The notes beneath the pieces are model-generated. The model was not told the DNA's origin, did no database searches, and worked only from the letters and a program-made list of their open reading frames with translations. 64,000 nucleotides of DNA, from positions 6,297,001 through 6,361,000 of the forward strand of contig NZ_CP160403.1 of NCBI RefSeq assembly GCF_040782645.1, given 5' to 3'. Position 1 is the first letter of the stretch. Each line of letters opens with the position of its first letter. Of the stretch, positions 53,276-63,620 are shown piece by piece. The stretch is from Streptomyces sp. HUAS ZL42 (lineage in GTDB: Bacteria > Actinomycetota > Actinomycetes > Streptomycetales > Streptomycetaceae). The position numbers and the translations under genes were made by a program.

Positions 53276-53281
53276 TAAAGT
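53276..53281 (+). promoter_or_regulatory. -10 of the first tRNA-Ala gene
   Basis: TAAAGT lies 35 bases upstream of the tRNA, with TTCACT 18 bases before it as a weak -35. A GTTC-N..-GAAC stem (53289-53312) lies between promoter and tRNA. Confidence 0.45.
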
Positions 53282-53316
53282 TCTTCTTGTTCGCCCCGCC
53301 GAGCGGGGGAACGTGA

Positions 53317-53389
53317 GGGGCTATAGCTCAGTTGGTAGAGCGCCTGCATGGCATGCAGGAGGTCAGGAGTTCAATTCTCCTTAGCTCCA
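53317..53389 (+). tRNA. tRNA-Ala (anticodon GGC), copy 1
   Basis: A full cloverleaf: acceptor GGGGCTA/TAGCTCC with the G3-U70 pair that identifies alanine tRNAs, D-arm GCTC...GAGC, anticodon arm CCTGC-ATGGCAT-GCAGG with anticodon GGC, T-arm AGGAG-TTCAATT-CTCCT and discriminator A. CCA is not encoded. Confidence 0.97.
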
Positions 53390-53431
53390 CTGATCGACAC
53401 TCTGTTGGGTTGTCGAAGATCGGTTGATGAA

Positions 53432-53461
53432 GATCCCGTCCCGCTGGGGCGGGATTTTTTC
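53432..53461 (+). terminator. Intrinsic terminator after tRNA-Ala copy 1
   Basis: ATCCCGTCCC and GGGCGGGAT pair around a short loop, followed by TTTTTTC. It is one of the few terminators here with a real U-run. Confidence 0.85.
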
Positions 53462-53466
53462 ATCGG

Positions 53467-53677
53467 GCCACAGGCATCGGGTACGAGTCACGGCTCGGCC
53501 GGGGTCATCGCCCTTTGCGGTGCTGCGACGTTGGGCACACTGTTCTTGAACCGGCTTGAGTCACTTGGGGCCCCGGAGGCGTATACCTCCTCGGAAGCGC
53601 TTCTTACATGCATGTTCGCGCTCGCAGCGACGGCCGCGGTGGGCCCCGTGTCCGTACTGGTACTGAGGCGTCGCTGA
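53467..53677 (+). other. Possible small membrane-protein remnant
   Basis: The frame ending at 53677 encodes two hydrophobic runs (AGVIALCGAATLGTLFL and LLTCMFALAATAAVGPVSVLVL) and a basic end RRR, like a small two-helix membrane protein. No convincing start or ribosome binding site is visible; TTG 53531 is the only candidate in the right part. The open frame continues back into the tRNA, which cannot be coding. It may be a decayed gene. Confidence 0.25.
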
Positions 53678-53746
53678 CCGTATTGGTCCGGCCGTGGCAG
53701 AATCAAACGGCCGGAAGGGGGCGCGGCCCGACGGGAGGGAGTAGCG

Positions 53747-53920
53747 ATGCCTGCGAGCATCCTCGAAGAGGTCGGTGACCCCTTCGAGGCAGCGTTGACT
53801 CGGGACACGGTGACCCGCCTCAGCTGCCCTTCCTGCGGTTCCGCGCATGTGGCCCAAGTCCTCGGCGACAACGGCGGAATTTCCTACGTGTGCACGGCCT
53901 GCGGCCACAGCTGGAGCTGA
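53747..53920 (+). CDS. 57-residue zinc-ribbon protein
   Basis: MPASILEEVGDPFEAALTRD is followed by a classic ribbon: LSCPSCGSAHV, then a short turn DNGGISY, then VCTACGHSWS and the stop. Four Cys in two CxxC pairs would bind one zinc ion. GGGAGGGAG lies directly upstream of ATG 53747. No enzymatic domain is present; such ribbons often bind nucleic acid or a partner protein. It is four bases from the next small zinc-knuckle gene, so both are likely cotranslated. Confidence 0.75.
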   Translation: MPASILEEVGDPFEAALTRDTVTRLSCPSCGSAHVAQVLGDNGGISYVCTACGHSWS

Positions 53921-53923
53921 TCG

Positions 53924-54157
53924 ATGGGTGCACACAGGCGAAAGTGTGACTGGTGCGGCAGTGGTACGCCGATCGTCCGGGACATGGAACCGGTCAACCC
54001 GGACTACCAGTACTGGTGCGAGGAATGCGCGCGGGCGCTGATCATAAAAGGCGACCCGATCGAGACGTACCGCGAGCTGGAGGGCGAGCCGATCTACGGC
54101 CGTCTCCTCGAGGAGCACTGCACGCTCAAGCGCTTCTATTCGTTCGTCACGGCTTGA
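53924..54157 (+). CDS. 77-residue protein with two CxxC zinc knuckles
   Basis: MGAHRRKCDWCGSGTPIV carries the first CxxC and DYQYWCEECARALI the second. The C-terminal half is helical (IETYRELEGEPIYGRLLEEH) with a further Cys. GGAG seven bases before ATG 53924 lies inside the end of the preceding ribbon gene. The two genes sit between two identical tRNA-Ala genes. No known family is recognised. Confidence 0.7.
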   Translation: MGAHRRKCDWCGSGTPIVRDMEPVNPDYQYWCEECARALIIKGDPIETYRELEGEPIYGRLLEEHCTLKRFYSFVTA

Positions 54158-54231
54158 CCGGCAAAAACGACACAGGCCACCGTATCGGTGCACAACGGAA
54201 AACGATTTGGTGCTGCACCCCGTCGACCGTG

Positions 54232-54237
54232 TAATGT
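54232..54237 (+). promoter_or_regulatory. -10 of the second tRNA-Ala gene
   Basis: TAATGT lies 35 bases before the tRNA, the same distance as the TAAAGT of copy 1. TTGGTG at 54207-54212 is a possible -35 with a 19-base spacer. Confidence 0.5.
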
Positions 54238-54272
54238 TGGCGTCGCCGCCGGGGGAACCCGGAGCGCCGCGA

Positions 54273-54345
54273 GGGGCTATAGCTCAGTTGGTAGAGCGCC
54301 TGCATGGCATGCAGGAGGTCAGGAGTTCAATTCTCCTTAGCTCCA
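54273..54345 (+). tRNA. tRNA-Ala (anticodon GGC), copy 2
   Basis: Identical base for base to copy 1, 956 bases away. Same anticodon GGC, G3-U70 pair and no encoded CCA. Confidence 0.97.
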
Positions 54346-54350
54346 CAGAA

Positions 54351-54390
54351 GTCGAAGGCGGGACATCCGATCGGATGTCCCGCCTTCGAC
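54351..54390. terminator. 40-bp perfect palindrome, bidirectional terminator
   Basis: GTCGAAGGCGGGACATCCGA is followed immediately by its exact reverse complement. It separates tRNA-Ala copy 2 from the convergent NuoF-like gene. Confidence 0.85.
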
Positions 54391-54416
54391 GTGTTCAGGG
54401 GGAGTTGGGAGCGTGT

Positions 54417-56027
54417 TCAGCGGCCGAGGGCGCGGCGTCCGCGCCCCTGGGACAGGACCGGCAGGTTGCGGGAGGGCGCCTGCGCGCGGGTGTCCTCCTC
54501 GATGCGCAGGGCGAGCGCCGGGCAGCGACGCACCGCGCGTAGAGCCTTGGCCTCGGCGTAGCGCGGCACCTTTGCCTGCGCCACGGTGGGGAAGCCGTCG
54601 GCGCCGAGCTGGAAGACCTCCGGGAGGATGTCCGCGCACAGGCCGTGGCCCCGGCACAGCGTCCAGTCGACGTAGATCTTCTGGCGGCTCTCGCCGCTGT
54701 CCTGGGGCTCGCCGCCGCCCGGGATGCCCGTAGGCATCTTGCCGCCCTCGAAGAGCGGCAGAACGCCCTCAACGGGCCGTCCGCAGCCGTTCCCGAGGAC
54801 GTGCGCGGCCAGGTCGTCCGTGAACGCCTTGATGGTCGACTCCAGGAACATCGCGGAGCCGTCGGGGTGCGAGCACGCGCCGCGCCGTTTCACGTTCTTG
54901 GCGACCTGCTTGAGGGCCTCCAGGGCAGCCGGGCCGCCGCCGTTGAGGATGTCCTCCATCCCGCGTGCGGCGGCGGGCAGGCCCAGGTAGCAGGGGCCGC
55001 ACTGTCCCGCGCTCTCCTCGGCCAGCCACTGCGCCACGCGCAGCGACTCGCCCAGGGGGCAGGTCTCCTGACTGATCGGCAGGATCGCGCCGGCGCCGAG
55101 CGCCCCGCCCACCGCGTCCAGGGAGTTGCGGGAGACGACCGCCTCGTTGACGGTCGCCGCGTCGATCCACTTGCCGTGGTAGCCGCCCGTGAGCACACCC
55201 TGCGGCACCGGCGGGGCGCCGGCCAGCTGCAGGACGTAGCGCAGGGGGACGCCCGTGGGGACCTCGATCACCATCGGGCGGGCGACGGCGCCGGAGACCG
55301 TGAGCATGACGGTGCCGGGCTCGTCGTACAGGCCGGTGTTGCCGTAGCGCTCCGGGCCGATGCGGGCGGCGATCGCCAGCTGGGCGAACGTCTCGGCGTT
55401 CGACAGCAGCGTCGGCGCGCCGCCGACGCCGTTCTGCGAGGCGCTGACCTTGCGGCCGGGCGGGATCGCCGGGCCGCCGTCGATGGAACGGATCAGCGAC
55501 GCGGCCGCGCCGGTGACCATGCGGATCGGGTTGCGCTGGACGAACGCCTTCAGCGCCGAGCGGCGGCCGTTGCTCAGGCCGCGCTCGGCCAGCGCGGCCT
55601 CCATGGACCGCTGCGTCGACTCACGGGTGACCCCCACCACGAGCGTGCGGGCACCCAGTGCCTCGGCGCACAGCAGCGCGCCGTCCAGGATGAGATGCGG
55701 GGCACGGTTGATGAGCACCGTGTCCTTGCGGCAGGCCGGTTCGTCCTCGCTTCCGTTGACGACGACGACCGGCCGGACGCCGCGCTTGATCGCCGATTCG
55801 GCGACCGAGCGCAGCTTCTTGTGGAAGGGGAAACCCGCGCCGCCGCGGCCCTTCAGGTTGATGCGTTCGGCGAGCTGCGCGAGCTGCTCGCCGCCCAGGG
55901 GTTCGAGCGGCCCGTGCACCTTGAGGTGCATGGGCAGATCAAGTCGTTCGACAAGGTCGAAGCCCGACGTGAGCTGGGGAAGGCCGACCACGCGGACTTC
56001 GGGGACGTCGGGCAGGGCCTCGTTCAC
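54417..56027 (-). CDS. NuoF-like flavoprotein fused to a 3Fe-4S-type ferredoxin
   Basis: A 536-residue protein. Residues 55-330 follow the NADH-binding subunit of complex I: KGRGGAGFPFHKKL for FMN, NGSEDEPACRKDT, then an SLBB domain. The iron-sulfur motif ESAGQCGPCYLG and a later Cys (RRGACSHPDG) complete the NuoF-type cluster. After a Pro/Gly linker, residues 450-505 are a small ferredoxin, VDWTLCRGHGLCADILPE...RRCPALAL, with a Cx5C...CP pattern typical of 3Fe-4S ferredoxins. This would allow electron transfer from NAD(P)H through FMN to a partner. Its start overlaps the stop of the upstream haem-membrane gene by four bases, so the partner is very likely that protein. It is not part of a complex I operon here. 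Confidence 0.87.
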   Translation of the reverse strand: MNEALPDVPEVRVVGLPQLTSGFDLVERLDLPMHLKVHGPLEPLGGEQLAQLAERINLKGRGGAGFPFHKKLRSVAESAIKRGVRPVVVVNGSEDEPACRKDTVLINRAPHLILDGALLCAEALGARTLVVGVTRESTQRSMEAALAERGLSNGRRSALKAFVQRNPIRMVTGAAASLIRSIDGGPAIPPGRKVSASQNGVGGAPTLLSNAETFAQLAIAARIGPERYGNTGLYDEPGTVMLTVSGAVARPMVIEVPTGVPLRYVLQLAGAPPVPQGVLTGGYHGKWIDAATVNEAVVSRNSLDAVGGALGAGAILPISQETCPLGESLRVAQWLAEESAGQCGPCYLGLPAAARGMEDILNGGGPAALEALKQVAKNVKRRGACSHPDGSAMFLESTIKAFTDDLAAHVLGNGCGRPVEGVLPLFEGGKMPTGIPGGGEPQDSGESRQKIYVDWTLCRGHGLCADILPEVFQLGADGFPTVAQAKVPRYAEAKALRAVRRCPALALRIEEDTRAQAPSRNLPVLSQGRGRRALGR

Positions 56028-57319
56028 CTATAGCCTCCGGAAGGCGTGTTCCAAGGTTCGCCCGAACCCGGTGCGCCGAACGACTCACCGGGCATTGGAT
56101 CATTGGCGGGACCGCTGTTGTACGTGTCGTTCGGGTTGTACGTGCCGTAGAGGGTGTTCGACTCACCGGTGTCGTACACATCACTCGAGCCGTACGCGCC
56201 GCCGCCCGAATTGCCATAGACCGGGATGTTGTATCCGGTGTCCTGGAGGGGGTCGTACGCCGACGGAGGTGCCTCGCCGACCGGCGGAGGCGAAGGAATC
56301 GGCCAGCTGCCGGAGGCGCCGGCACCGCCGTCGGCGCGCGGGACCGCCTGGGTGGGCTGCATGTCCATGGGCAGATCCATGCGCGCGGTCTGGTCGGCGG
56401 CGAACGGCTGCTGCTGCGAGGGCGAGGAGACGGCGCGGTAGGCCGCGGCGAAGCCGTTGGAGGGCTCCGGGGTCATGGTGCGCGACTCGAACGAGGCTGC
56501 TGCGGGGGACCCCGTCGTGTCCGTGAACGACGGCGTGGCGGAGCGCCGGCTCTCGTAGCCGGGCAGTCCGGATCCGGCCGACTCCGTCACCCGGGCCCGG
56601 CTGACGTCCAGGTCGTCGAGGGCCGACATCTCCCCGTTGCCCAGGATGGCGGTGAGCCGGTCGGCGAGCTTGCGCTTGAACGGGCGCGGTGCGGCGCGCA
56701 GCGCGATGGCCCCGATGATCCCGGCCAGGCACAGTTCGTACGACACCATGAAGAACGTCTTCGCCGGGCGTCCCGCGAACAGGCCGTGGATCACTGCGGC
56801 GCACAGGGCGGGGTAGGCCAGCATGTGCATCGCGCGCCAGCGGGCGGCGACCGGCGCCGGAGACGCGAACTGGTTGCGCAGCGCACCGGTGACGCCGACG
56901 AAGATCATGAGCAGGGCGGCCAGCGAGCCGAGGCCGATGAGGCCGGCGCTGCCCTCGACGCCCAGGCTGAAGGGGATGAGCGCGGCGATCAGGACGGTGT
57001 GCTCCAGCGCCAGCTTGACGGCGATGTGCACGAAGAGGAACGCGATCGAGGCGACGGCGGTCACCCGGTGGATGCCCTGCGCCACGATCCGCTGGCGGAT
57101 GTTGAGGATCAGCCGGTCCTGGGCGACGAGGCCCCAGATGCAGGAGCAGGTGAGGCACACGAGCGACAGGACGCCCGCGCCGAAGTTCAGGAACTGTTGA
57201 AGCCAGTCGCCTCCGAACAGCACGACGACGGGTATGAGCAGCAGAACGACAGCTGTGGCCACCCCGTAGGCCGACCGGCCTGGCTTGGGGAGCGAGCTGG
57301 TACTACGACGAGGGTTCAT
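56024..57319 (-). CDS. Haem-binding membrane protein (ferric-reductase/cytochrome-b-like)
   Basis: A 431-residue protein. Residues 17-215 form about six transmembrane helices. Two helices each carry two His spaced for haem: HRVTAVASIAFLFVH and HMLAYPALCAAVIH, the bis-His pattern of ferric-reductase-like or cytochrome b domains. Residues 240-431 are a disordered cytosolic tail rich in Ser, Pro, Gly and Tyr (YGSSDVYDTGES, YGTYNPNDTYNSG). Start ATG at 57319 has GGAG eight bases before it. The gene overlaps the NuoF/ferredoxin fusion by four bases, giving a two-gene unit that could carry electrons from NADH to a membrane or extracellular acceptor. The physiological acceptor is unknown. Confidence 0.82.
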   Translation of the reverse strand: MNPRRSTSSLPKPGRSAYGVATAVVLLLIPVVVLFGGDWLQQFLNFGAGVLSLVCLTCSCIWGLVAQDRLILNIRQRIVAQGIHRVTAVASIAFLFVHIAVKLALEHTVLIAALIPFSLGVEGSAGLIGLGSLAALLMIFVGVTGALRNQFASPAPVAARWRAMHMLAYPALCAAVIHGLFAGRPAKTFFMVSYELCLAGIIGAIALRAAPRPFKRKLADRLTAILGNGEMSALDDLDVSRARVTESAGSGLPGYESRRSATPSFTDTTGSPAAASFESRTMTPEPSNGFAAAYRAVSSPSQQQPFAADQTARMDLPMDMQPTQAVPRADGGAGASGSWPIPSPPPVGEAPPSAYDPLQDTGYNIPVYGNSGGGAYGSSDVYDTGESNTLYGTYNPNDTYNSGPANDPMPGESFGAPGSGEPWNTPSGGYR

Positions 57320-57417
57320 GGGGGCAACTCCGAGCAGTTCGGGAAAGCGGTCCCGCTGCCGAACTCTAAGTGGCGCCATACCGATCAGTACGAGGTTTGA
57401 GTTATTGCGTTGTTACC

Positions 57418-57470
57418 AAAGGACAATGCGCCTGTTGTGTTGTCCCTTAGCTGCTGTTACGCGAAGTAAC
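57418..57470. promoter_or_regulatory. Two dyads in the promoter region of the redox operon
   Basis: AAAGGACAA...TTGTCCCTT (57418-57448, one mismatch, 13-base spacer) and GTTAC-GCGAA-GTAAC (57456-57470, perfect) lie about 100-150 bases upstream of the reverse-strand haem-protein start, in AT-richer DNA. They are plausible operators for a redox or metal regulator; none is identified. Confidence 0.4.
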
Positions 57471-57590
57471 TTTTGACCTTCGTTCAATTTTTGTCGGGTC
57501 CCGGGTGCGGGAACTCACAGGTTTGAAGTGGGTGGCACCCGGTGCCAAGGCCGTCCGGGAAGTGCGTCGCGGCGCGAGCGGGGCCTGCGG

Positions 57591-57596
57591 TACCCT
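57591..57596 (+). promoter_or_regulatory. -10 element of the leuS leader transcript
   Basis: TACCCT lies six bases before the ATG of the leader peptide, so the transcript probably begins at that start codon. No clear -35 is seen. Confidence 0.5.
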
Positions 57597-57602
57597 GACG
57601 CC

Positions 57603-57641
57603 ATGCGTGCCGTACGCCTTCTGCTTAGCGAGCCGCGCTGA
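57603..57641 (+). CDS. leuS leader peptide
   Basis: ATG CGT GCC GTA CGC CTT CTG CTT AGC... encodes MRAVRLLLSEPR and stops at TGA 57641. Three consecutive Leu codons, two of them the rare CTT, make ribosome progress sensitive to charged tRNA-Leu. It lies 126 bases before leuS and just before a terminator hairpin. This is the arrangement of amino-acid attenuation: stalling at the Leu codons when leucyl-tRNA is scarce would favour an alternative structure and readthrough into leuS. Confidence 0.7.
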   Translation: MRAVRLLLSEPR

Positions 57642-57649
57642 TCAGTCCC

Positions 57650-57713
57650 GACCGACGGTGAGATCGTGGTCGGAGTCGGCGCGGCGTCCCCTCCTATGCG
57701 AGGGGATTTTTCG
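57650..57713 (+). terminator. leuS attenuator: anti-terminator candidate and terminator
   Basis: TCCCCTC and GAGGGGA (57687-57706) form a 7-bp stem followed by TTTTT, a standard intrinsic terminator inside the leuS leader. Upstream, CCGACC (57650-57655) can pair with GGTCGG (57668-57673), giving a competing or pause structure. Confidence 0.7.
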
Positions 57714-57767
57714 TTTCTCGGAACGACACAGCCGCTGGCAGAGACGATCGATGGAGCTTTGAGGATC

Positions 57768-60641
<2,874 letters not shown>

Positions 60642-60664
60642 CTGGGCGCAGACTGAAGCGCTGA

Positions 60665-60735
60665 GGGGACCGCCCTGGCTCGGGGTGGTCCCCTACGGGC
60701 AGGTTCGGGGTTCCGGTGGAACTCCGAACCTGCCC
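60665..60735 (+). terminator. Double terminator after leuS
   Basis: GGGGACC...GGTCCCC (60665-60693) is followed by GGGCAGGTTCGG-GGTTCC / GGAAC-CCGAACCTGCCC (60697-60735), a long stem with one small bulge. Confidence 0.8.
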
Positions 60736-60796
60736 GTTGCGTTTACCGTTGAAGAGCGGCGCGGGGTGCGCCGTCGTGGGCCGGAGGAGGAGCGTC

Positions 60797-61531
60797 GTGG
60801 AAGCCGTGATCGCAGTTTTCGCCCTGCTCTTCGTGCTCTTCCTGGTGCTCGGCGCGTATGCCACGGTGAAGGTGATCGGCGCGGCCAAGCGCGGCGTGGA
60901 CCGCACCATCACCCAGGCCCGCCGCACGGTCGAGGACCACACACTGCGCGCCAAGTCGTTCGCCCAGCTCGGTCCCGCGGGCGAGATCGCCCAGCTCCGG
61001 CTCAAGCTGCGCACGTCGATGCGCGCCACTCAGGACGCGCTGCACGCGGGCGTGGCCGAGGACGAGTCCCTCAAGGAGTCCCTCGGCCTCTTCGAGCGGC
61101 TCAGCGCGCACGGGCACGAACTGGACGGTGAACTCAAGCGCCTGGAGTCCGAGCCGGACCGCGCGACACTGGCCGAGCGGCTGCCCTCGCTGCGCGAGCG
61201 CACCGAACGCATCACACAGTCCGCGGACTCACTGCGCTGGGCGGCCCGCGACCGGGCACGCCGCTTCGCGGACGACGACCTGGACTCCCTCAGCGCCCAG
61301 ATCGACGTGGAGGCCGGCGCCCTGCGGCACTGGACGACATCGACGTCCACGCCGGCGCCGCCCCCCTGGCCCGAGGCCCCGGCCGCCGACGATGCGTCGG
61401 GCCGGCAGACCTGGCCGGGGACCCCGCAGCCGCCCACGGCGGACGAGGCCACGCGGCCCGCGATCACCCCTCCGGGACAGCGCCCCGTGTACCCCTGGCA
61501 GAAGAAGCCCCGTCCGGAGAGCACGACATGA
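60797..61531 (+). CDS. Membrane-anchored helical protein, function unknown
   Basis: A 244-residue protein. GGAGGAGGAG precedes GTG 60797. The N-terminus is directly a transmembrane helix (VIAVFALLFVLFLVLGAYATV), followed by about 140 residues of predicted coiled coil (RTITQARRTVEDHTLRAK, LRLKLRTSMRATQDALHAG, LESEPDRATLAERLPSLRER). The last 60 residues are Pro/Thr-rich. With so few residues before the helix, the coiled coil is probably cytoplasmic. Similar proteins occur beside leuS in other streptomycetes, as far as I recall. It resembles envelope-linked scaffold proteins but has no recognisable domain. Confidence 0.75.
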   Translation: MEAVIAVFALLFVLFLVLGAYATVKVIGAAKRGVDRTITQARRTVEDHTLRAKSFAQLGPAGEIAQLRLKLRTSMRATQDALHAGVAEDESLKESLGLFERLSAHGHELDGELKRLESEPDRATLAERLPSLRERTERITQSADSLRWAARDRARRFADDDLDSLSAQIDVEAGALRHWTTSTSTPAPPPWPEAPAADDASGRQTWPGTPQPPTADEATRPAITPPGQRPVYPWQKKPRPESTT

Positions 61532-61590
61532 TCCCGCCACACGCGTCTCAGGAGAGCGGGGCCGGGCTGCCGCCGAGGCGATACGCCAGG

Positions 61591-61596
61591 TAACCT
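61591..61596 (+). promoter_or_regulatory. -10 element of degV
   Basis: TAACCT lies seven bases before ATG 61604 and no ribosome binding site intervenes, suggesting a leaderless mRNA. Confidence 0.45.
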
Positions 61597-61603
61597 CCAG
61601 CTC

Positions 61604-62449
61604 ATGTCCCGCCATGTCGCGATCGTCACCGATTCAACGGCCTACTTGCCGCCGCGGACGATGGAGCGCCACGGCATCACCGCGGTACCCCTGACCGTGG
61701 TCCTCGGTGACCAGGCGCTCGACGAGGGTTCGGAGATCTCGACCCGTTCGCTGGCGCAGGCACTGCAGAAGCGACGCCCCGTCACCACCTCGCGCCCCAG
61801 CCCCCAACTCTTCGCGGAGACCTACCGCAAGGTCGCCGAGTCCGGCGCCACCGGCATCGTCTCCCTCCACCTGTCCGCCGAACTCTCGGGCACGTACGAC
61901 GCGGCCGTCGTCGCGGGGCGCGAGGCGCCGGTGCCGGTGCGGGTGGTGGACACCGGCATGGTCGCGATGGCACTCGGGTTCTGCGCGCTCGCCGCGGCCG
62001 AGGCGGCGGAGACGGGCGGCACGGTGGACGAGGCCGTCGCGGCCGCCGAGAAGCGGGCCGCGGGCACCTCCGCCTACTTCTACGTCGACACCCTCGACTA
62101 TCTGCGCCGCGGCGGCCGGATCGGCGCGGCGCAGGCCCTGTTGGGCTCCGCGCTCGCGGTGAAGCCGCTGCTGCGACTGGACGACGGCCGCATCGAACTT
62201 CTGGAGAAGGTACGTACGGCGTCGAAGGCGATCGCCCGGCTCGAGGAGCTCGTGGCCGACCGGGCGGGCAGCGCCCCGGTCGACATCGCCGTCCACCATC
62301 TCGCCGCGCCCGACCGGGCCTCGGCCCTGGCGGACCGCCTGCGGGCGCGTGTTCCCGGCGTTGCCGACCTGCATGTGAGCGAGGTGGGAGCGGTGATCGG
62401 GGCACACACGGGGCCGGGGTTGCTGGGGGTTGTGGTCTCTCCGCGGTGA
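61604..62449 (+). CDS. DegV family fatty-acid-binding protein
   Basis: A 281-residue protein with the DegV layout: IVTDSTAYLPP at the start, TSRPSPQLFAETYRKV, the fatty-acid head-group region LHLSAELSGTYDAAVVAG, VVDTGMVAMALGF, and the second domain YFYVDTLDYLRRGGRIGAAQ with LLRLDDGRIELLEKVRT. DegV/FakB proteins bind a single fatty acid and, in Firmicutes, present it to the kinase FakA. No fakA is visible here. The gene stands alone with its own promoter and precedes comEA. Confidence 0.92.
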   Translation: MSRHVAIVTDSTAYLPPRTMERHGITAVPLTVVLGDQALDEGSEISTRSLAQALQKRRPVTTSRPSPQLFAETYRKVAESGATGIVSLHLSAELSGTYDAAVVAGREAPVPVRVVDTGMVAMALGFCALAAAEAAETGGTVDEAVAAAEKRAAGTSAYFYVDTLDYLRRGGRIGAAQALLGSALAVKPLLRLDDGRIELLEKVRTASKAIARLEELVADRAGSAPVDIAVHHLAAPDRASALADRLRARVPGVADLHVSEVGAVIGAHTGPGLLGVVVSPR

Positions 62450-62481
62450 CGGCTTGCGTTTCACCCGTGTGAGTGGCGGAG

Positions 62482-62490
62482 TTGTCCACA
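62482..62490 (+). promoter_or_regulatory. Single consensus DnaA box
   Basis: TTGTCCACA is the preferred Streptomyces DnaA box and lies 69 bases before the comEA start. Only one copy is seen, so it is not an origin. Confidence 0.4.
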
Positions 62491-62558
62491 ACTGGGCGGT
62501 CGTCCCCGGAACTTGAGCAAGATCATCGCCAATCGGCGAACTGCACGATGCTCGTGGC

Positions 62559-63620
62559 ATGGCACTTCGATCACGCTCACGCACAGCGACCGCAACCAGT
62601 GGCCCGGGACGCGGACCCGCCTCCGACGGCCGAACTCGCCACCGACGACCGCCCGTACGGGGCCGGAACCGGATCCGGCACCGTCACGCGTCGGCGGAAG
62701 ACCTCCGGCGACGAGCGGAGCTGCTCTTCGCCGAACGCGCCGGTGCATGGCGGGAGTCGGGGGCGGGGCCGCCGGTGGAGGAACGGCGTGAGGTGCACGC
62801 CGACGGGATCCCGGCGGACGCGGGGGCGGTTCCTGACATCACCCCCGATGCCGATGCCGACGCCCATGCCCATGCCGATGCCGGAACCCGCCGGGTCGCG
62901 GCCGGTTGGCAGGAGCGTGCCGGGCTCGCCCTGCGGGAGCGGATGCCGGTGTGGCTGCAGGCGCGGTGCGGGCTGGAGCGGCGGAGCGCGGTCGCGCTGA
63001 CGGTGCTGCTCGTCGTCGTGGCGGCGTTCGCGGCGCAGCACTACTGGACCGGCAGGACCCAGCCCGTGCGGGCGCCCGAGGTGGTGCGGGCGGCCGCTTC
63101 GTACGGGGCCCGGGAACCGGCCGAGGCGGCCGCACCCGGCGCCCCGGCAGGCGCCTCCGCGGATGCCGCGGCCACGGCGGGCAACGAGATCGTGGTGGAC
63201 GTCAGCGGCAAGGTCCGCGATCCCGGGATCCACCGCCTGCCGCCCGGCTCGCGTGTGGCCGACGCCCTGCGCGCGGCCGGCGGGGTGCGCCCGGGCACCA
63301 ACACCGACGGCCTGAACCGCGCCCGCTTCCTCGTGGACGGGGAACAGGTGCTCGTGGGTGCTCCCGCGCCCGTCGGAGGGCCGGGAGTCGGGGGTGCCGC
63401 CGGTGAACCGGCCGGTGCGGCTCCGGCGGCGCCGGTGTCCCTCAACACCGCCACCGTGGACCAGCTCGAGACCCTGCCGGGCGTGGGACCCGTGCTGGCG
63501 CAGCACATCGTCGACTACCGCACCCGGCACGGCGGTTTCCGTTCGGTGGACGAGCTGCGCGACGTCAATGGCATCGGCGAGCGCCGCTTCGCCGATCTGC
63601 GGAATCTCGTACGGCCATGA
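62559..63620 (+). CDS. comEA: ComEA-type helix-hairpin-helix DNA-binding protein
   Basis: A 353-residue protein. Residues 1-60 are Arg-rich. A simple Asp-Ala/His-Ala repeat (DADADAHAHADA) follows near residue 97. One transmembrane helix (VALTVLLVVVAAFAAQHYW) sits at about 144-162. The outer part has an SLBB domain ([38 protein letters not shown]) and, after a Pro/Ala/Gly linker, a C-terminal helix-hairpin-helix pair (SLNTATVDQLETLPGVGPVL and DVNGIGERRFADL). ComEA binds incoming double-stranded DNA outside the membrane in competent bacteria. Streptomycetes are not known to be naturally competent, so its role is open. Its stop overlaps the comEC start (ATGA). Confidence 0.9.
   Translation: MALRSRSRTATATSGPGRGPASDGRTRHRRPPVRGRNRIRHRHASAEDLRRRAELLFAERAGAWRESGAGPPVEERREVHADGIPADAGAVPDITPDADADAHAHADAGTRRVAAGWQERAGLALRERMPVWLQARCGLERRSAVALTVLLVVVAAFAAQHYWTGRTQPVRAPEVVRAAASYGAREPAEAAAPGAPAGASADAAATAGNEIVVDVSGKVRDPGIHRLPPGSRVADALRAAGGVRPGTNTDGLNRARFLVDGEQVLVGAPAPVGGPGVGGAAGEPAGAAPAAPVSLNTATVDQLETLPGVGPVLAQHIVDYRTRHGGFRSVDELRDVNGIGERRFADLRNLVRP

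Noticed and set aside
53348..53677. 109-codon open frame starting inside the first tRNA-Ala
   Set aside because: Its first third overlaps the tRNA and terminator; only the 3' hydrophobic part might be a remnant, listed at low confidence.
53317..54345. Attachment-site duplication of an integrated element at tRNA-Ala
   Set aside because: The two copies are complete identical tRNA genes with separate promoters, and no integrase or mobility gene lies between them.
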